Origin: Spirodela intermedia
Taxonomy: Eukaryota > Streptophyta > Magnoliopsida > Alismatales > Araceae
Length of the DNA stretch: 64,000 nucleotides
Assembly (NCBI GenBank): GCA_902729315.2
Contig: LR746279.1
Coordinates: 2,074,501 to 2,138,500, forward strand
Direction: 5' to 3'
The notes beneath the pieces are model-generated. The model was given only the letters and a program-made list of their open reading frames with translations. It ran no database searches and had not been told where the DNA came from. Made by a program: the position numbers and the translations under genes. Every line of letters begins with the position of its first letter. The first letter of the stretch is position 1. Positions 1 to 11,285 of the stretch are shown here, piece after piece.

Positions 1-724
1 GCAATAGAGAAAAAAAACCTAACGGCAGAAACTCCTCAACATTCATTCACCTCTAACCCTATTATATAGGAAGGAACCTTACACAATTTTGCAAAACACC
101 CTCAGTCTTTTACATAATTTTCCTACGACCTAGAATTTCCAACAGTAGCTAAGCATAGTTCATGCATTAACATTCAATGATATATGACACATGGGACTGT
201 CGTCCATAGAAGTGAAAAGCCTGAAATTTCATGATATTTTATAGCATCGATGGGAATTTTAATAATGGTAAAGCATGCTGCAAAATGGACAAGGATGTGA
301 ATAAGAATATGTGTCTCATCAATTCCACCAGAGTGGTTTTCAAAACCAAAATTCTGTAATGATATCATACTATACCGAATTGACCTAGAAAACTTGGATT
401 CAGGCATGCTAAATAAATTTCAAAGATGTAGAGAGAGAATCAATTTAACCAGAAATTTCACAATGAAAATAATTTTCAGTCTGCAATTGTCCAAGGAAAA
501 GTATTCACTGATTGAAGGTCTCAGAAAAACTTTTTAACAGCTTCACGAATGTGGTAGAAGTTCACTCAAAATAGATGAATGAAAAAGGTAAATAACATAA
601 AATTAGATGCATCTATAAGATGACATGTACATTGTTTGTATACTTCACGTGGCTTCCTGACAAAAGCCTCCAAAGATTAAACTGAAACATTAAATTACCA
701 TAAATGACGATGTGCAATTAATAC

Positions 725-2032
725 CTGAATAGAATCGGCATCCAAATTCTCCTCAACCTCTATCTTGGGTTCTGTAGTCACATCGTCATTCGCCTCGTCA
801 TCACTATATTGCCCAAGCAAAAGTAACGGGTTTTCCTGTTTCTGACCTGAGAAACAAAAAATATCCGTCAGATAACCTAAAAAGTACAAGCAATCTGGAA
901 CGGTCAGAAATTCTAACCAAACACAAAAAATCAGAGACATTTAAGACGTTTTTTGTCACATGAAAATTGTAAAACTACAAGGCCTTACTACACACACATA
1001 TTGGTAAACAACCACTGTGTGCAGAAGTAAATGTTAGGAGATACAAACCAAATAAAGCTAGTGATGTACGAACCGAGAAGGCAACACCTTTGTGCCGATG
1101 CCACCAAAATGCTTAGATGCTGCCAGAAAGATCAAAACATATTGGGAGTCATTCATTTTCACTGTGGCCCAATCTGATCCAAGTTTGAACGTTCTGGAGA
1201 CCACAGCTGCCATACAACAGGTCCTGTACAATAACTCCAAATTCCGACCAAAAACAGCTGTGTATGCAATCTTCTCTATATATTCCTTTGAACAAAAATC
1301 GACGGAACCCACCTGAAGTAGATGGTGAACTGGGGACTCCAGCATGGTGATCTTGATCTGGATCCCCTGTAACTTCCTCATTTGAAGGCTTGCTGACCAT
1401 CTCTTCTGGAAATGAGGCGAACAGTTCCGATGTTAAGGTATGTTTTTACAAACTAATGTCAAAGTTAATCAACTTCCAAACAATGAAAAGAAAAATCACG
1501 CCTAGCAACAAAATTTAAAAAAAAACTAAAGACGACAAGAAAAATGCAATGAAAACAGTCATGAATCGAACCATCTCTATGGCAGAATGGAAAAACTAAA
1601 ATCTCCTATGAAATGGTTTATAGCTCAGAAATCGATTGGTCAGAGCGCGTTATAGCCTTTTAATGGAAGAAACCCACGGCCATAACAAAAAGGGGAAATA
1701 TTTGTGATGATTTAGAGGATCTTGCGAAATTGACAGCCCTGGGGCTTTCAAACTACAATAGGCAACGACATTTTCCCTGAGTCAATATGATCCAATATTA
1801 TGTACCCCTCCCGGAATAACACTCATCCATATACTAATCTTCAGGTTTTTTTTTCTTTACAATCTCACACAACCGACAGAGGAATAAACCATAAAAAAAC
1901 AAAAAACCCGAAAACGTCCGCAGAGGAACGTAGTCGAAATCGCTTACCAGTGGGTTCCGCAAAGAGATCCAACTTCACCCTCCGACCAGCGGCGCTCTTC
2001 GCCGCCAGGCGCCTCTCTTTTCTCTTCCCCAT
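725..2032 (-). CDS. FNBP4-like (WW-domain) protein, 5' part only
   Basis: Three exons (2032-1948, 1405-1313, 846-725) join in phase and give the first 100 residues. The N-terminus MGKRKERRLAAKSAAGRRV followed by KLDLFAEPTG, and NPLLLLGQYSDDE in exon 3, are the conserved opening blocks of plant formin-binding-protein-4-like proteins as I remember them. These are nuclear, proline/WW-type proteins thought to act in RNA processing or actin-related binding; the plant function is not well established. The WW domains lie further downstream and are outside the window, because I find no further exon between 1 and 724. Donors are GT and acceptors AG (e.g. exon 2 acceptor TTCCAG). The start at 2032 is the only ATG giving the conserved N-terminus. 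Family call fairly sure; the last exon shown may extend or splice differently. Confidence 0.75.
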
Positions 2033-2342
2033 CAGTAACAGGCCACCCCTACGGATCGACCACGGACTGAAAACCTACCAAACAGCCGGCAGTCTAGGGT
2101 TTCCTCAAGCAAACACCTCCAAGCAGCATCTAGGGCCTCCCCTGAGCGCAGATCGATACGATTACCAACCTTAGCAGATTGAAACACCGATTAGCCTTCC
2201 TCCGGAGAATCCAACAGCCTGAAGCCACAGTCGCCGGGGAGGACGGATTCTTCCCCTCAACCCTAGGGAGAGCGCCAGCGCCCTTCTCTCGTCTCCAAGC
2301 GGGAAAACGAGAAAAAGTCATCAGTTCTAACCCCATGCTACG

Positions 2343-2350
2343 TATATATA
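2343..2350 (-). promoter_or_regulatory. TATA-like box of the FNBP4-like gene
   Basis: A TATATATA run lies about 310 bases upstream of the start codon at 2032 on the minus strand. A pyrimidine-rich potential leader lies between. The position is plausible for a core promoter with a leader of roughly 280 bases. This is inferred from position only. Confidence 0.35.
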
Positions 2351-4004
2351 TAGTCCGACAATCTTAACGGATTCTTATCGGGTCCCAAAACTGACATTTT
2401 AAATAATAATTATTATCGGTTTAATATTTTAAAATAATAATAATTTTAAGCTGAATCGATATGCTTAATTCAGATACGAAATTAGTGGGTCTCATAGATT
2501 TCTCACAACAGGACCTTCTAGACCGCCACCACGTCAGCTCAATTTATGGGAATAATATATTTTAATAAAAACCCAAAAATAAAATAATATTTCTCAGAAA
2601 ATATATATTTCCATTTTAGTCAATATTCGACTGAATAAGAGAGTTCAACCGGACACTCAGATCTGGACCTTACCGGCCCGGGCCGAAAAACCCTGCTATT
2701 GGGCCTAAACTAATTCTCGTTCGTTAGAGCGAGAGAGAGAGAGAGAGAGAGAGTAATGAACGGTCTTGATGATGACACGTAATAATGGGCCGATTTGAAC
2801 CGGATTAGGAGGTTTCCAAGCCACGATGGGAGGGAGAGTATGATTTATTGTCTACGGTATTAAAAATATATGACCCACGTGGGTGACGTTAGATTCCGTA
2901 CTGTTATTCCACGTGGCGTCACGTGTGATGATTGCCAGCAGGTACGTGGTTTTTTTCTATATGTTTGTGTTAATTTTGTGGAAAAAAATTAAATAGCAAA
3001 GCTAGCCTAATCCACCAGGTCATCAAAGATAAATATTTATACTATTTAAAGAGAAATAATTAAATAAAAGTGATTTTTTAAAACCTTATTGAAGATGCAT
3101 AAAATAATAGCGCAATTTTTTTTGCAAGTTATGCATATTAGTATTTATTTATTTTATTTATTCGAAAAAAATGTACGCCAAAAACTAGTTGGAAAAACGA
3201 ACGATATGTTAATATATATAATTTTATCCGCCGCATTTATTTCTAGAAATTTCGATTTAGCCTACGTGGTATCGCTGGGTCGATTTAGTTGGACATTTAA
3301 ATATTAAATAATGCTAAAAATGGGCGAGCGGGTGTCTGTGATGACGTACCAGATAGATAGGACACCTGTCAAGGCGCATGGCTCCCATCCGCCTGAACGA
3401 CGGTGAGAGGGACGCCTCATCCTCTGAGTCCGCTGATACCACGTAAGAGAGAGAGAGGAAAAGAGAGACAGAATTCTCCTACGTCCGTGATAGAGAAAGA
3501 GCGAGAGAGGACTTCGTACTCAAGAGGTTTGACTGGAAAGATGCGAGAGAGAGAGAGAGAAGCTAGCCTGTCTGGATGAGAGAGAGAGACAGGCGGCATT
3601 TATTATTCACATACTATGTCAGACACGACGGAGAGACGGCGGCGCGACCGTCTGTTGGGCGCCCCCATGAGGCGGCGAAAGGGTGAGCCGCCGCCTTCGT
3701 TAGAGTGCAGCACACGCGCCCACTAACAAGAGCTTCGATGTTTACGCCAGCTGGTGGGCCACGTCACATAGTGATTAAGAAAAATATTAGCTAATTGTCT
3801 CACCCAGGACAGGTGGCAAATCTTTTCATACTATTACCTGTCCTAATACGAGCTAATTAGAAAAATAAGGATATATTGGGGATGGAAAAGGATAACCGGA
3901 CCGATAGACGTCCTACGCGTCAAGGATGGTCAGAATTGACATGCCGGTAAGAGATATGAGAGAGAGAGAGTGAAGAGAACCGGGACAAAGGAGGATGCGG
4001 CGGC
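2351..4004. other. Divergent intergenic spacer
   Basis: This stretch contains no convincing coding sequence. It is AT-rich to about 3300 with a (GA)n tract at 2731-2753, then richer in GA/CT tracts (3447-3590, 3958-3973). It holds the G-box cluster listed separately. The rest shows only short, low-quality open frames. Confidence 0.6.
2876..2925. promoter_or_regulatory. Cluster of three G-boxes (CACGTG) with TGACGT
   Basis: Three perfect CACGTG palindromes sit at 2876-2881, 2910-2915 and 2920-2925, and a TGACGT bZIP half-site lies at 2884-2889. Further ACGT cores occur nearby (2776 and 2943). G-boxes bind bZIP and bHLH factors and, with C/T flanks, act as ABA-response elements. The cluster lies in the divergent spacer between the FNBP4-like gene and the XERICO-like gene. 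XERICO is a known drought/ABA-linked gene, which makes a regulatory role attractive, but the cluster is about 1.1 kb from the likely XERICO transcription start. Confidence 0.45.
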
Positions 4005-4011
4005 CTATATG
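4005..4011 (+). promoter_or_regulatory. TATA-like box before the XERICO-like gene
   Basis: CTATATG lies about 30 bases before a plausible transcription start near 4035. From there a leader exon could run to a GT donor at 4221 (CGAACC|GTAATC), and the coding exon could begin after the CAG at 5049-5051. This model gives an 831-base intron inside the 5' untranslated region. The model is inferred. Confidence 0.35.
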
Positions 4012-4429
4012 AGGGAGAATTCCTCTTCCCAATCCTCAGCTGCAGTACAAATCTTCAGCAGAGCTCCTGCCCTTTGCGTTCTCGCCGGGCGATCCGTCCT
4101 CCCGATGGAGGATTAGAAAGGAGAGTAGCCTGTCGCCGCCTTCGCCGCTGTCGCTGTTGCTGATACAACTGTTCCTGTTCTGGTGATGCCGTCGGCGCAA
4201 GGGAACAGACCGTGCGAACCGTAATCTGAGTAATTATCTTTTTCCTCTCGCTTGCTCTTTGTTCAAATTTGAACGTGCTTGCGCGGATTCATGTCGAGGG
4301 GATCTTGGTCAATCGGTGTGTCCTCTCTGCGATGGGATTCTGTCGCGATGTTTCTCGCGGTTTAAGCGGCGGTTGTGATTTGTTTTGTTTTGTTGCCTTT
4401 GTCCACTGGAATTCGGTGCGGCGGGAAGA

Positions 4430-5050
4430 ATATCTGCTCGAAATCACCATTTCAGTTTGAATTTGCATCTCTTGTCCGTCATCTTAAGGAGATCATTCGT
4501 GCCTGTTCCTTTCTTGGAGGCCATTCTGCTTTTGCAGAGCCTGATGTCTTATGAAACGGATGTGATCTGATACTCTTCCCTGTTTCTCCATTCCGTAATG
4601 CTTCTCTGATCATGTCGCGGATTATACTCCCTTCTTATCTGCTTGAAATCTCCGTTTCACTTTGGATTCGCGTCTCTTGTCCGTCATCATAGCGAGATCA
4701 TTCATGCCGGCTCCTCCCTCGGAAGCCATTATGCTCAGTATGAGATCTTATGAAATAAACTTAATCTGATGCTCTTCTCTGTTTCTCCATTCCTTTATGC
4801 TTCTCTGATCAGGTCGAGGATAATACTCCCTTCTTATCTGCTTGAAATCTTTCACTCTGAATTGGCGTCTCTTGTCTATCATCTTGGCGAGATCATCCAT
4901 GCCTGTTCCTCCATCGGAAGCCATTCTGCTGTTGCAGAGCCTGAGATCTTATGAAATAGACGTAATCTGATGCTCTTCTCTGTTTCTCCATTCTGTGGTG
5001 TTCCTCTGATCAGGTAACAGATTATACTCCCTTCGTATCCGCGATCTGCA
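4430..5050 (+). repeat. ~200 bp tandem repeats in the leader intron
   Basis: About 3.4 diverged copies of one unit follow each other. The anchor CTCTTGT recurs at 4469, 4674 and 4869 (spacings 205 and 195), each followed by a version of GAGATCATTCATGCC and then GAAGCCATT. Each copy also carries a CTGATCAGGT-like string and ATTATACTCCCTTC, and a last partial copy ends at about 5050. The array fills most of the proposed leader intron of the XERICO-like gene and ends at its acceptor. Confidence 0.8.
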
Positions 5051-5067
5051 GCAACTTGGCAACCTCG

Positions 5068-5520
5068 ATGGGGATCTACAGCCTGCCGTCTCCGTCTGAG
5101 GGAGTTCTAACCCTCCTCATCGTGAACACTGCCGTCTCCATCTCCGTATTCAAGGAGATCGTCCGCTTCCTCCTCGATGTCGTTGGCCTCTACCGCTCCC
5201 CCTCCGCCGAATCTGACCACAACCCGGGCGCCCTCCCCTGTCCGGCGCACGACTCCATCGCGGACCGGTTTCGAAGCCGGGTCAAGCCGGTCCGATTCGG
5301 CTCCTCTTACCGGCCCGACGATCCGAGTGGCCACCCCCAAGACTGCCGGGTCTGCCTCAGCCGGTTTGAGCTCGACTCGGTGGTGAACCGTCTGTCCTGC
5401 GGGCACCTCTTCCACCAGGGCTGCCTGGACCGGTGGCTCGATTATCATCACGCCACGTGTCCTCTCTGCCGGACACACCTGCTCCCCCTGGACGAGGACC
5501 CCCCCTTGCCGCGGTGCTAA
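5068..5520 (+). CDS. XERICO: XERICO-like RING-H2 zinc-finger protein (E3 ubiquitin ligase)
   Basis: This single-exon protein has 150 residues. The N-terminus MGIYSLPSPSEGVL and the hydrophobic stretch at residues 12-40 match the XERICO/RHA-type family, in which this segment acts as a membrane anchor. The C-terminal RING-H2 is complete: C93-X2-C96-X14-C111-X-H113-X2-H116-X2-C119-X11-C131-X2-C134. RING-H2 proteins transfer ubiquitin with an E2 enzyme; Arabidopsis XERICO raises ABA levels and drought tolerance. The frame opens upstream with a non-ATG codon, so the ATG at 5068, just after the likely acceptor at 5051, is the start. Codon third positions are strongly G/C. A different member of the same RING-H2 clade is possible. 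Confidence 0.85.
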   Translation: MGIYSLPSPSEGVLTLLIVNTAVSISVFKEIVRFLLDVVGLYRSPSAESDHNPGALPCPAHDSIADRFRSRVKPVRFGSSYRPDDPSGHPQDCRVCLSRFELDSVVNRLSCGHLFHQGCLDRWLDYHHATCPLCRTHLLPLDEDPPLPRC

Positions 5521-6105
5521 TCTCATTGACGCCGGTCGCCACATGTCCAGTTCGCCAAAGGCGACGCCGATGACATGCCCGTGGCTTCGGTATCTCCCAC
5601 TCCTTTCTTCCTTCTCTGTGCGTCCGTCTATACCTGTCTGAGCTTCAGCTTTACTGTATGTTGCTCTTGGCCTTCTCCTGTAATTTCTGTCTCCAATCTT
5701 CTCTCTCCTCCTCTTTCTCTCTCTAAGACAGGCGGAGGGTTATTCTGAAACTACGAGGTTTTTGTTTTGGATCCCTGGGTTGTTGATAATCCTGTCTTTT
5801 TTTTAATTAGATTTCTGATCAAATAATTGAAACCATTGTCGAGGGTTTAAATGAAAATGCCCACAGTTTCATGTTCGTTTATCTTGTTGCTCTTTAGGAT
5901 GCATTAATTCCGACAGGGAAAAATAGGGACTTTTTGATAATTCAGTTGATTTTTACGGTTAAAAGAAAAAAAAATCCCTTCGTCATGGAAGGGGGAGTGG
6001 GGTGGAATAGGTTCCTTCCCCCCGCACGATAATAAACAAAGGGCGAAGCCATGGGGGGTGAAGAGAAAAAGTCCCCCCCCCCATGAAGTCTCTATTTCCC
6101 TCTTG
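5521..6105. other. 3' flank of the XERICO-like gene and convergent spacer
   Basis: This is probably the 3' untranslated region of the RING-H2 gene to about 5900, with CT-rich stretches near 5700-5725. The facing serine-rich gene ends at 6106. I see nothing else here. Confidence 0.5.
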
Positions 6106-6516
6106 TCACACCCTCACGGTGGCGCTGCCGGAGACCGCCGCCTCGCCGGCGAGCTCGGCCAGCTTGTGGCTGAAGGATCCGGCGTCGGCGGCGCCGCCGC
6201 CGTACGCCGACAGACCGGAGCCGACGGAGACGCCGCTGCGGAGGAGGGACGCCCCGCCGCCCCGGTGGTGCCGGCACCGGAAGGACCCCGCGTGCGTCGT
6301 CGGCGAGCACAAGCAGTTCATCTTCTGGCTCACCTGTTTCGTCAGCACCGGCCTCCCGCTCGCCGCCGCCGCCGCCACCACCGGCGGCGCCGCCTGTTGT
6401 AGCGGCGAGAGCATCTTCTCTCCGAAGGGGAGCGGCTCCGGCACCGCGATCGTGAACTCCATCATCCCCTTCCTCCCCATCGCGCCTTCATCAACATCTC
6501 TCGCTCCATCATCCAT
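6106..6516 (-). CDS. Plant serine-rich-type small protein with CSPTTHAGSFRC motif
   Basis: The C-terminal half carries MNCLCSPTTHAGSFRCRHHR followed by SLLRSGVSVGSGLS. This is the hallmark of a plant-specific family of short, functionally uncharacterised proteins (At1g67910-like). From the ATG at 6516 the product is 136 residues. The same frame stays open back to an ATG at 6885 (259 residues), but that extension is arginine/serine-rich low-complexity sequence, and a TATA-like box lies inside it at 6741-6747. A third option, the ATG at 6462, has a better start context (A at -3, G at +4) and gives 119 residues. The Cys/His pattern could bind metal; this is only a suggestion. No intron is apparent. 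Family call good, start uncertain. Confidence 0.65.
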   Translation of the reverse strand: MDDGARDVDEGAMGRKGMMEFTIAVPEPLPFGEKMLSPLQQAAPPVVAAAAASGRPVLTKQVSQKMNCLCSPTTHAGSFRCRHHRGGGASLLRSGVSVGSGLSAYGGGAADAGSFSHKLAELAGEAAVSGSATVRV

Positions 6517-6740
6517 CAGAGAAAGAAGAACGTCTTCCAGAGAGGTAACAGCTTCTTCCTTACCGGTTTTCTCTTTCGAGGTCGCCGCCGGAGAGGAAGA
6601 TCGCCGGAGAAGTCGCCGGCGGCGGGCTGGGAAGGAGGTGGGAGCTGAGGAGGAGGAGGAGGAGGAGCGGGTGTCCTTTAGGTATCGTGGATCGGCCCCA
6701 AAATAGGAGATGATTCCGGAACGTTCTTCCGAGGTTGTTA

Positions 6741-6747
6741 CATATAG
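6741..6747 (-). promoter_or_regulatory. TATA-like box of the serine-rich gene
   Basis: CTATATG on the minus strand lies 225 bases upstream of the preferred ATG at 6516. If used, transcription would start near 6712 and the long 259-residue reading would be excluded. Confidence 0.3.
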
Positions 6748-7227
6748 GGAAGAACTCGTCGCCCGTGAGGAAACGGTTTTCCCGCCTTCTGCTCTCCACC
6801 ACCGGCCGCCTCCGGCGGGGTTTCCGGAGCTCCTCCTCCGATCTCTCCGGCGGCCGCCCGGTCCATTCCGCCACCGTGAAGGCATCGGTGATTCCGCCAG
6901 AAGCGGCGGGAGAGGAGATGGATCGCCCTTGTCCAGTTCAGAGGGATTCCGCCATAAGCGCCAGGTTTCCTCTGTCTACAGAGATCGAACAGGTACGCGG
7001 TGGTTTCATGTCTCCAGACGAAGAACATTCTCCGATCTTGCGGAGTTCTAATTGTAAACGGAATCACATCTGATCATGAAGCATTCAAAAAATTTCATAC
7101 ATACAGACTTGAAATCTTTGTACATGATTGATGCACAGCAGTTGCATGATTTACAAACCACATCTCAAACATTTCCCCCCTTTTTCTGGATTCAGATGAG
7201 CAATAAAACATGAACAGATCTAAATCC

Positions 7228-9426
7228 TCAACCCTGCGCCGACGGCCCGCCCTTCTCATCACCAAGAACAAACTCCGCGTACAGATTCTTGAAGGCGATC
7301 ATGACTGTCATAATCAGCGGCCCCATTATAGCTCCCTGGTTTAGAACAACAAAAAACCAAAATTGAAACTTGATTAAAAAAAATAAAAATTGACAGGTTG
7401 ACTGTTCTTCAGCGGATAAAATCTGTATGAGCAGGCAATTTATGTGAGGAATTCTGCACCCAAGTCAAATTCTGATGTTCTATGAATATGCACAGATGGA
7501 TTGATCGTTCTTCTGCCAATTCTTGGGAAGAACAGGCATTCTGATGTTCTTCGAGTCGAATCTATAAATATATATATACGCAGATGGATTTTTATTGTTC
7601 ACCTCGAATGCAGAAGGAAAGAGGGCCATGCCCCCGAGGATGCTGAGGCCGGTGAGGTACTCGTTGTACCCGGGAATGTCCTGCTGGATGGCGGAGACTC
7701 CGTAGCCCATGAGGGTCTGATGGGCGGCGGAGACGGCGGCGGCGCTGATGTATCTCCCTTCCACCACCAACTGCGCGGCCGCCGGTAGCGTCGAGAGCCA
7801 GCCGGGGAGCACCGGTAGCAGCGGGCTTGCGACGGCAAGCACGGTGGAGACGTAGAGGAAGTGGACGGAGCAGACCCGGAAGAGCAGCCATGTCAGGCAT
7901 CCCTGGAAGATGGCGATCTTCGCGGTGGCGAGGAGGACGCTGCTTATCGCCCCGTCGATGACTTCCACGCAGCGGCCTCTCATGGCGTCGGAGACCGGGA
8001 TCATTCCCACCACCTGCTCGGTGGCGCCGCCGGTCTCCGCCGTGATGAGGTAGTAGAGAACCCAGACGAAGACCGTCGTCTGGGACACGAAGTTGATCAC
8101 CTCGGCCGCGCCGGAGAGCACGGCGAGGGCGAGGGATAGGAGCAAGCCGGCGGCGCCGCCGAAGACGGAGCTCCCTCCGGCGGCCACCCGCTTCAACAGC
8201 TCCGCCGCGTTGAGGGCCGCCCCCTTCATCTTCCCCACAAGATCCGCCCTCGTCGCCTGCAACTCGTTGAAAACTAGGCGGAGCTCTGCGTAGATCCCCG
8301 CCCATTCTCTGTTCTTCAGCCTGGCGGCGAGGGACTGGAGCTTCGACCCCGAGGACACCAGTGCCGTCGCCGGCGCGGCGGAGCTCGCCGGGTGGTTGTG
8401 GAGGAGGAGGAGGAAGTGCTTCAGCTCGTCGGCGAGGTCCGTGAGGTTGTACTGCACTGCCAGGCCGTCCACTTGCTCGAGCACTGCGCCGTAGAGCACG
8501 GCGGTGTACCTGTCGACCCTGCCGGAGACGTCGTTCTCCTCCATCCACCGCCGGAAGCCGACCCTCTCGGCGTAGTTGCTGCTCTGGACGTGGGATTTGA
8601 TGGAGACGACGGCGTCCTTGCTCTCCATGGCGATCTTGTAGGAGAAGAAGGCGCCGCCGAGGAGAACGCCGGCGAGCATCCCGGCGATGAGGGCGATGGC
8701 AACGAGGGTTTTCAGCCGGCTGAGAATCCCGCCGGTGAGGAACCCTCCGCCGACCTTCCGCCGCCGGCGGCTGGGGAAGCCGGCGACCGCCGCAGGTTCG
8801 GCGAAGAGGAAGATAGAGACGAAGATAGCGACGGCGCCGGAGCCGAGCTGCTCGTAGGCGAGGACGAAGACCCCGAAGGAAGCGAGCCACCGGAGGAGTC
8901 GCCGGAACCCTAACTTCTCCCCGGCGGGGGGCTGTCCTTGTCCTGGTCTGCGACGGCGGAGGAGGTGGGAGAAGGCGATGCGGAGATCGACGACGGTGGC
9001 GGCGGAGAAGCGGAACGCTGCGGCGGGGACGGCGAGGAGGGTGGCGGTGAGGCCGGAGCTGAGGGGTTCGCTCCAGAAGGAGACGAGCGCCTGCTGGATC
9101 TCCCGGAGGGGGATGGAGCAGAGCACCGCCCACTGGATGGGGCGGAGGAAGTCCTCAAGAAGCCTGTAGAGGCCATAGAAGAGCAGAAGAGAGAAGGCGA
9201 GCCCCGCGTGGGCCATGGCGATGAAGAGGGCCAGCCTCGCCGGCGGCTCCAGGTGCAATTCTCCGGCGCCGGCGCTGTAGTTAGCCGGCGCCGGCGGCGG
9301 TTGAGGTGGTTTCGGGTCCTCCGCCGGTGACCGGCGAGCGGAGGCGGACCGGAACATCTCCGCCCACGGGACGTTCCCCGGCTTCTTGGAGGTCGACCCT
9401 GCGGAATCGAAGGGTACGAGCTCCAT
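7228..9426 (-). CDS. TMEM245/AI-2E-transporter-like multi-pass membrane protein
   Basis: Two exons (9426-7603 and 7335-7228, both phase 0) give 643 residues. The second exon encodes [19 protein letters not shown], the conserved end of AI-2E/PerM-family membrane proteins. The sequence resembles plant homologues of human TMEM245 (At5g55960-like), whose transport substrate is unknown. Hydrophobic segments cluster around residues 65-130, 175-215, 240-265, 420-465 and 490-600, with a longer soluble loop between about 270 and 410. The N-terminus is proline/alanine-rich and probably cytosolic. A (GA)n tract lies 45-76 bases before the ATG. Coding DNA is very GC-rich. Stopping at the exon 1 read-through (7480) would replace the conserved end by a low-quality tail, so the spliced form is preferred. 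Confidence 0.85.
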
Positions 9427-9465
9427 CGCCGCCGCCGCCGTCTCCGGCAGCGCTTATCGACTGCA

Positions 9466-9470
<5 letters not shown>

Positions 9471-9502
<32 letters not shown>
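9471..9502. repeat. (GA)16 microsatellite in the leader of the TMEM245-like gene
   Basis: An uninterrupted GA tract lies 45-76 bases upstream of the ATG at 9426. It reads as CT on the sense strand, a common feature of plant leaders and core promoters. Confidence 0.9.
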
Positions 9503-9506
<4 letters not shown>

Positions 9507-10681
9507 GGGGGGGAGTGGGAGATACGGCAGGTGGTGAACCCCACGGCGGCGGAGGACCAGACGCGGTTACACGGCTTATGTGTGAGACGCTAATGCAGGG
9601 TTGAGTATATTATCCTCATCAATTTTTAATTTTGTTTGTGCCCATAATGACCCCCACTATTGAATTATGGAGATTTTGACAACGTGAGGGGTCGCCTCTC
9701 GTGGTCGCACATGGAAGAATAAATACGTAAAAGCCAGAAATAAAATAATCAATATATTATTAAAAATACATTTAATAATTATAATCATATTTTTTACGTT
9801 TAATGGTATAACATCATTGAATATTATATATTACTAAAAAAAAATATCATCCCTGATTAGAGGTGTCAACTCAACTGGGCCCCATGAATTGAAGATGGTG
9901 AAGAGAAGGGTCAACGTCCAATTAGGAGGAGAGAGAGAGAGAGAGAGTGAATGGATTTTCCAAGGGCTTTCTTGTCAGATCTTAGAAGTCTTAAACGCGT
10001 AGCAATTGAATCGTAACAATCTCTCTCTCTCTCTCTCTATGAGTCTCTCTTTCCTGATCTGTCTGTCGGTCTCTCTCTCCCTCACTAGGATAATTAGATG
10101 TGAATGGACCGACTATTGTTTAGGTTTTTTCTCTCTGAAATTGAGCTGTCCATGTCTTATGTGGTGATTGGACCGGGCCCATAACCCCCATCAGTTATTG
10201 GGCCCGCCTTGGGTGCCACTGCCTCAACCGATCCCCCACGTGGGCCCCGCCGGGACAAACATTGCCGGCCGAGGAGTGTGGTGAGAATAAGAGATCGATT
10301 ACCAGCGGGGGGGGGGGAGGGGGGGAGGGGAGGACTGATATCCATTTTCTTAATTTCGATATTACTTTAATTCCCCGATTAGATACTAAGAACAGATCAG
10401 AATTAAAAAAGGCCCACCAGAGTGGGGGAGTGGGATTTATTAGGCCGGACCGTTTTATGGGCCTGGGCCCAGAAATCGGGCCCAGGCTTCATAAAAAGGG
10501 CGAGCCCACCAACTATCACAGCAGCCAGAAATCCATTTAATAATAAATCAGTCCATACGTTTGGCTCTTCGGAACTGCAGAGCCCCCATCAAACTGTGGA
10601 TCACCAGCGAGTTAGAGAGAGGGAGAGAGAGAGAGAATAAGAGAATAAGAGAATAAGAGAGAGAAAGGGTGAGAGAGAGAG
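9503..10681. other. Intergenic spacer, TMEM245-like upstream / FabZ downstream
   Basis: No gene is supported. It holds AT-rich sequence to 9860, short GA and CT tracts (9928-9948, 10021-10038, 10615-10640), a G-rich run at 10305-10330 and several GGGCCC/TGGGCC strings (10176-10205, 10240, 10460-10490). TGGGCC is a known site II/TCP-type promoter motif, but its distance from either gene makes a role uncertain. Confidence 0.5.
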
Positions 10682-11226
10682 TTATTCGGTGGTGCCGGTG
10701 GCCATGAGGAACTCTCCTTCACAGACAAGGTCGCCGCCGACGAAGGCCTTGCCCTCCATCTTGGCGATGCCGAAGCGCTTCTGGAGCTTGACGAGGGTCA
10801 TCCGCATGACGAGCGTGTCCCCGGCGATCACCGGCTTCCGGAACCTCACCTTGTCCACCCCGGCGAAGAAGAAGTTCTCCCGGGACCCGCCCACCTCCGG
10901 CTGCAGCATCACCAGCCCACCCACCTGCGCCATTGCCTGACACACCCACACACACGTGATGATCACCATCCATCCCATCACCAAACCCACACGCAATAGT
11001 TAGAGAGAGAGAGAAAAAAAAGAGTAGTAGAGAGAGAACATTCAACAAGATCTTGGATAAATGAAGCCTCATATTCTGGGTGGAAATGGATATCCAGCGA
11101 ATACGAGAGAGAGAGGGAGAAGGAGAGCGAGAGAAAGAGGGAGAGAGAGTAAGAGATAGAGAGAGAAAGAGGGAGAGGGAGAGATCACCACCATCGACCA
11201 ACTCACACAAGAGAGAGTTGGAGAGA

Positions 11227-11285
<59 letters not shown>

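Noticed and set aside
6710-7073. Two overlapping plus-strand frames upstream of the serine-rich gene
   Set aside because: Antisense to the leader of the serine-rich gene; no recognised motif and Arg/Ser-rich composition.
7592-9133. 513-codon minus-strand frame overlapping the TMEM245-like gene, and several antisense frames
   Set aside because: Shadow of the GC-rich real frame; Arg/Pro-rich with no recognisable domain.
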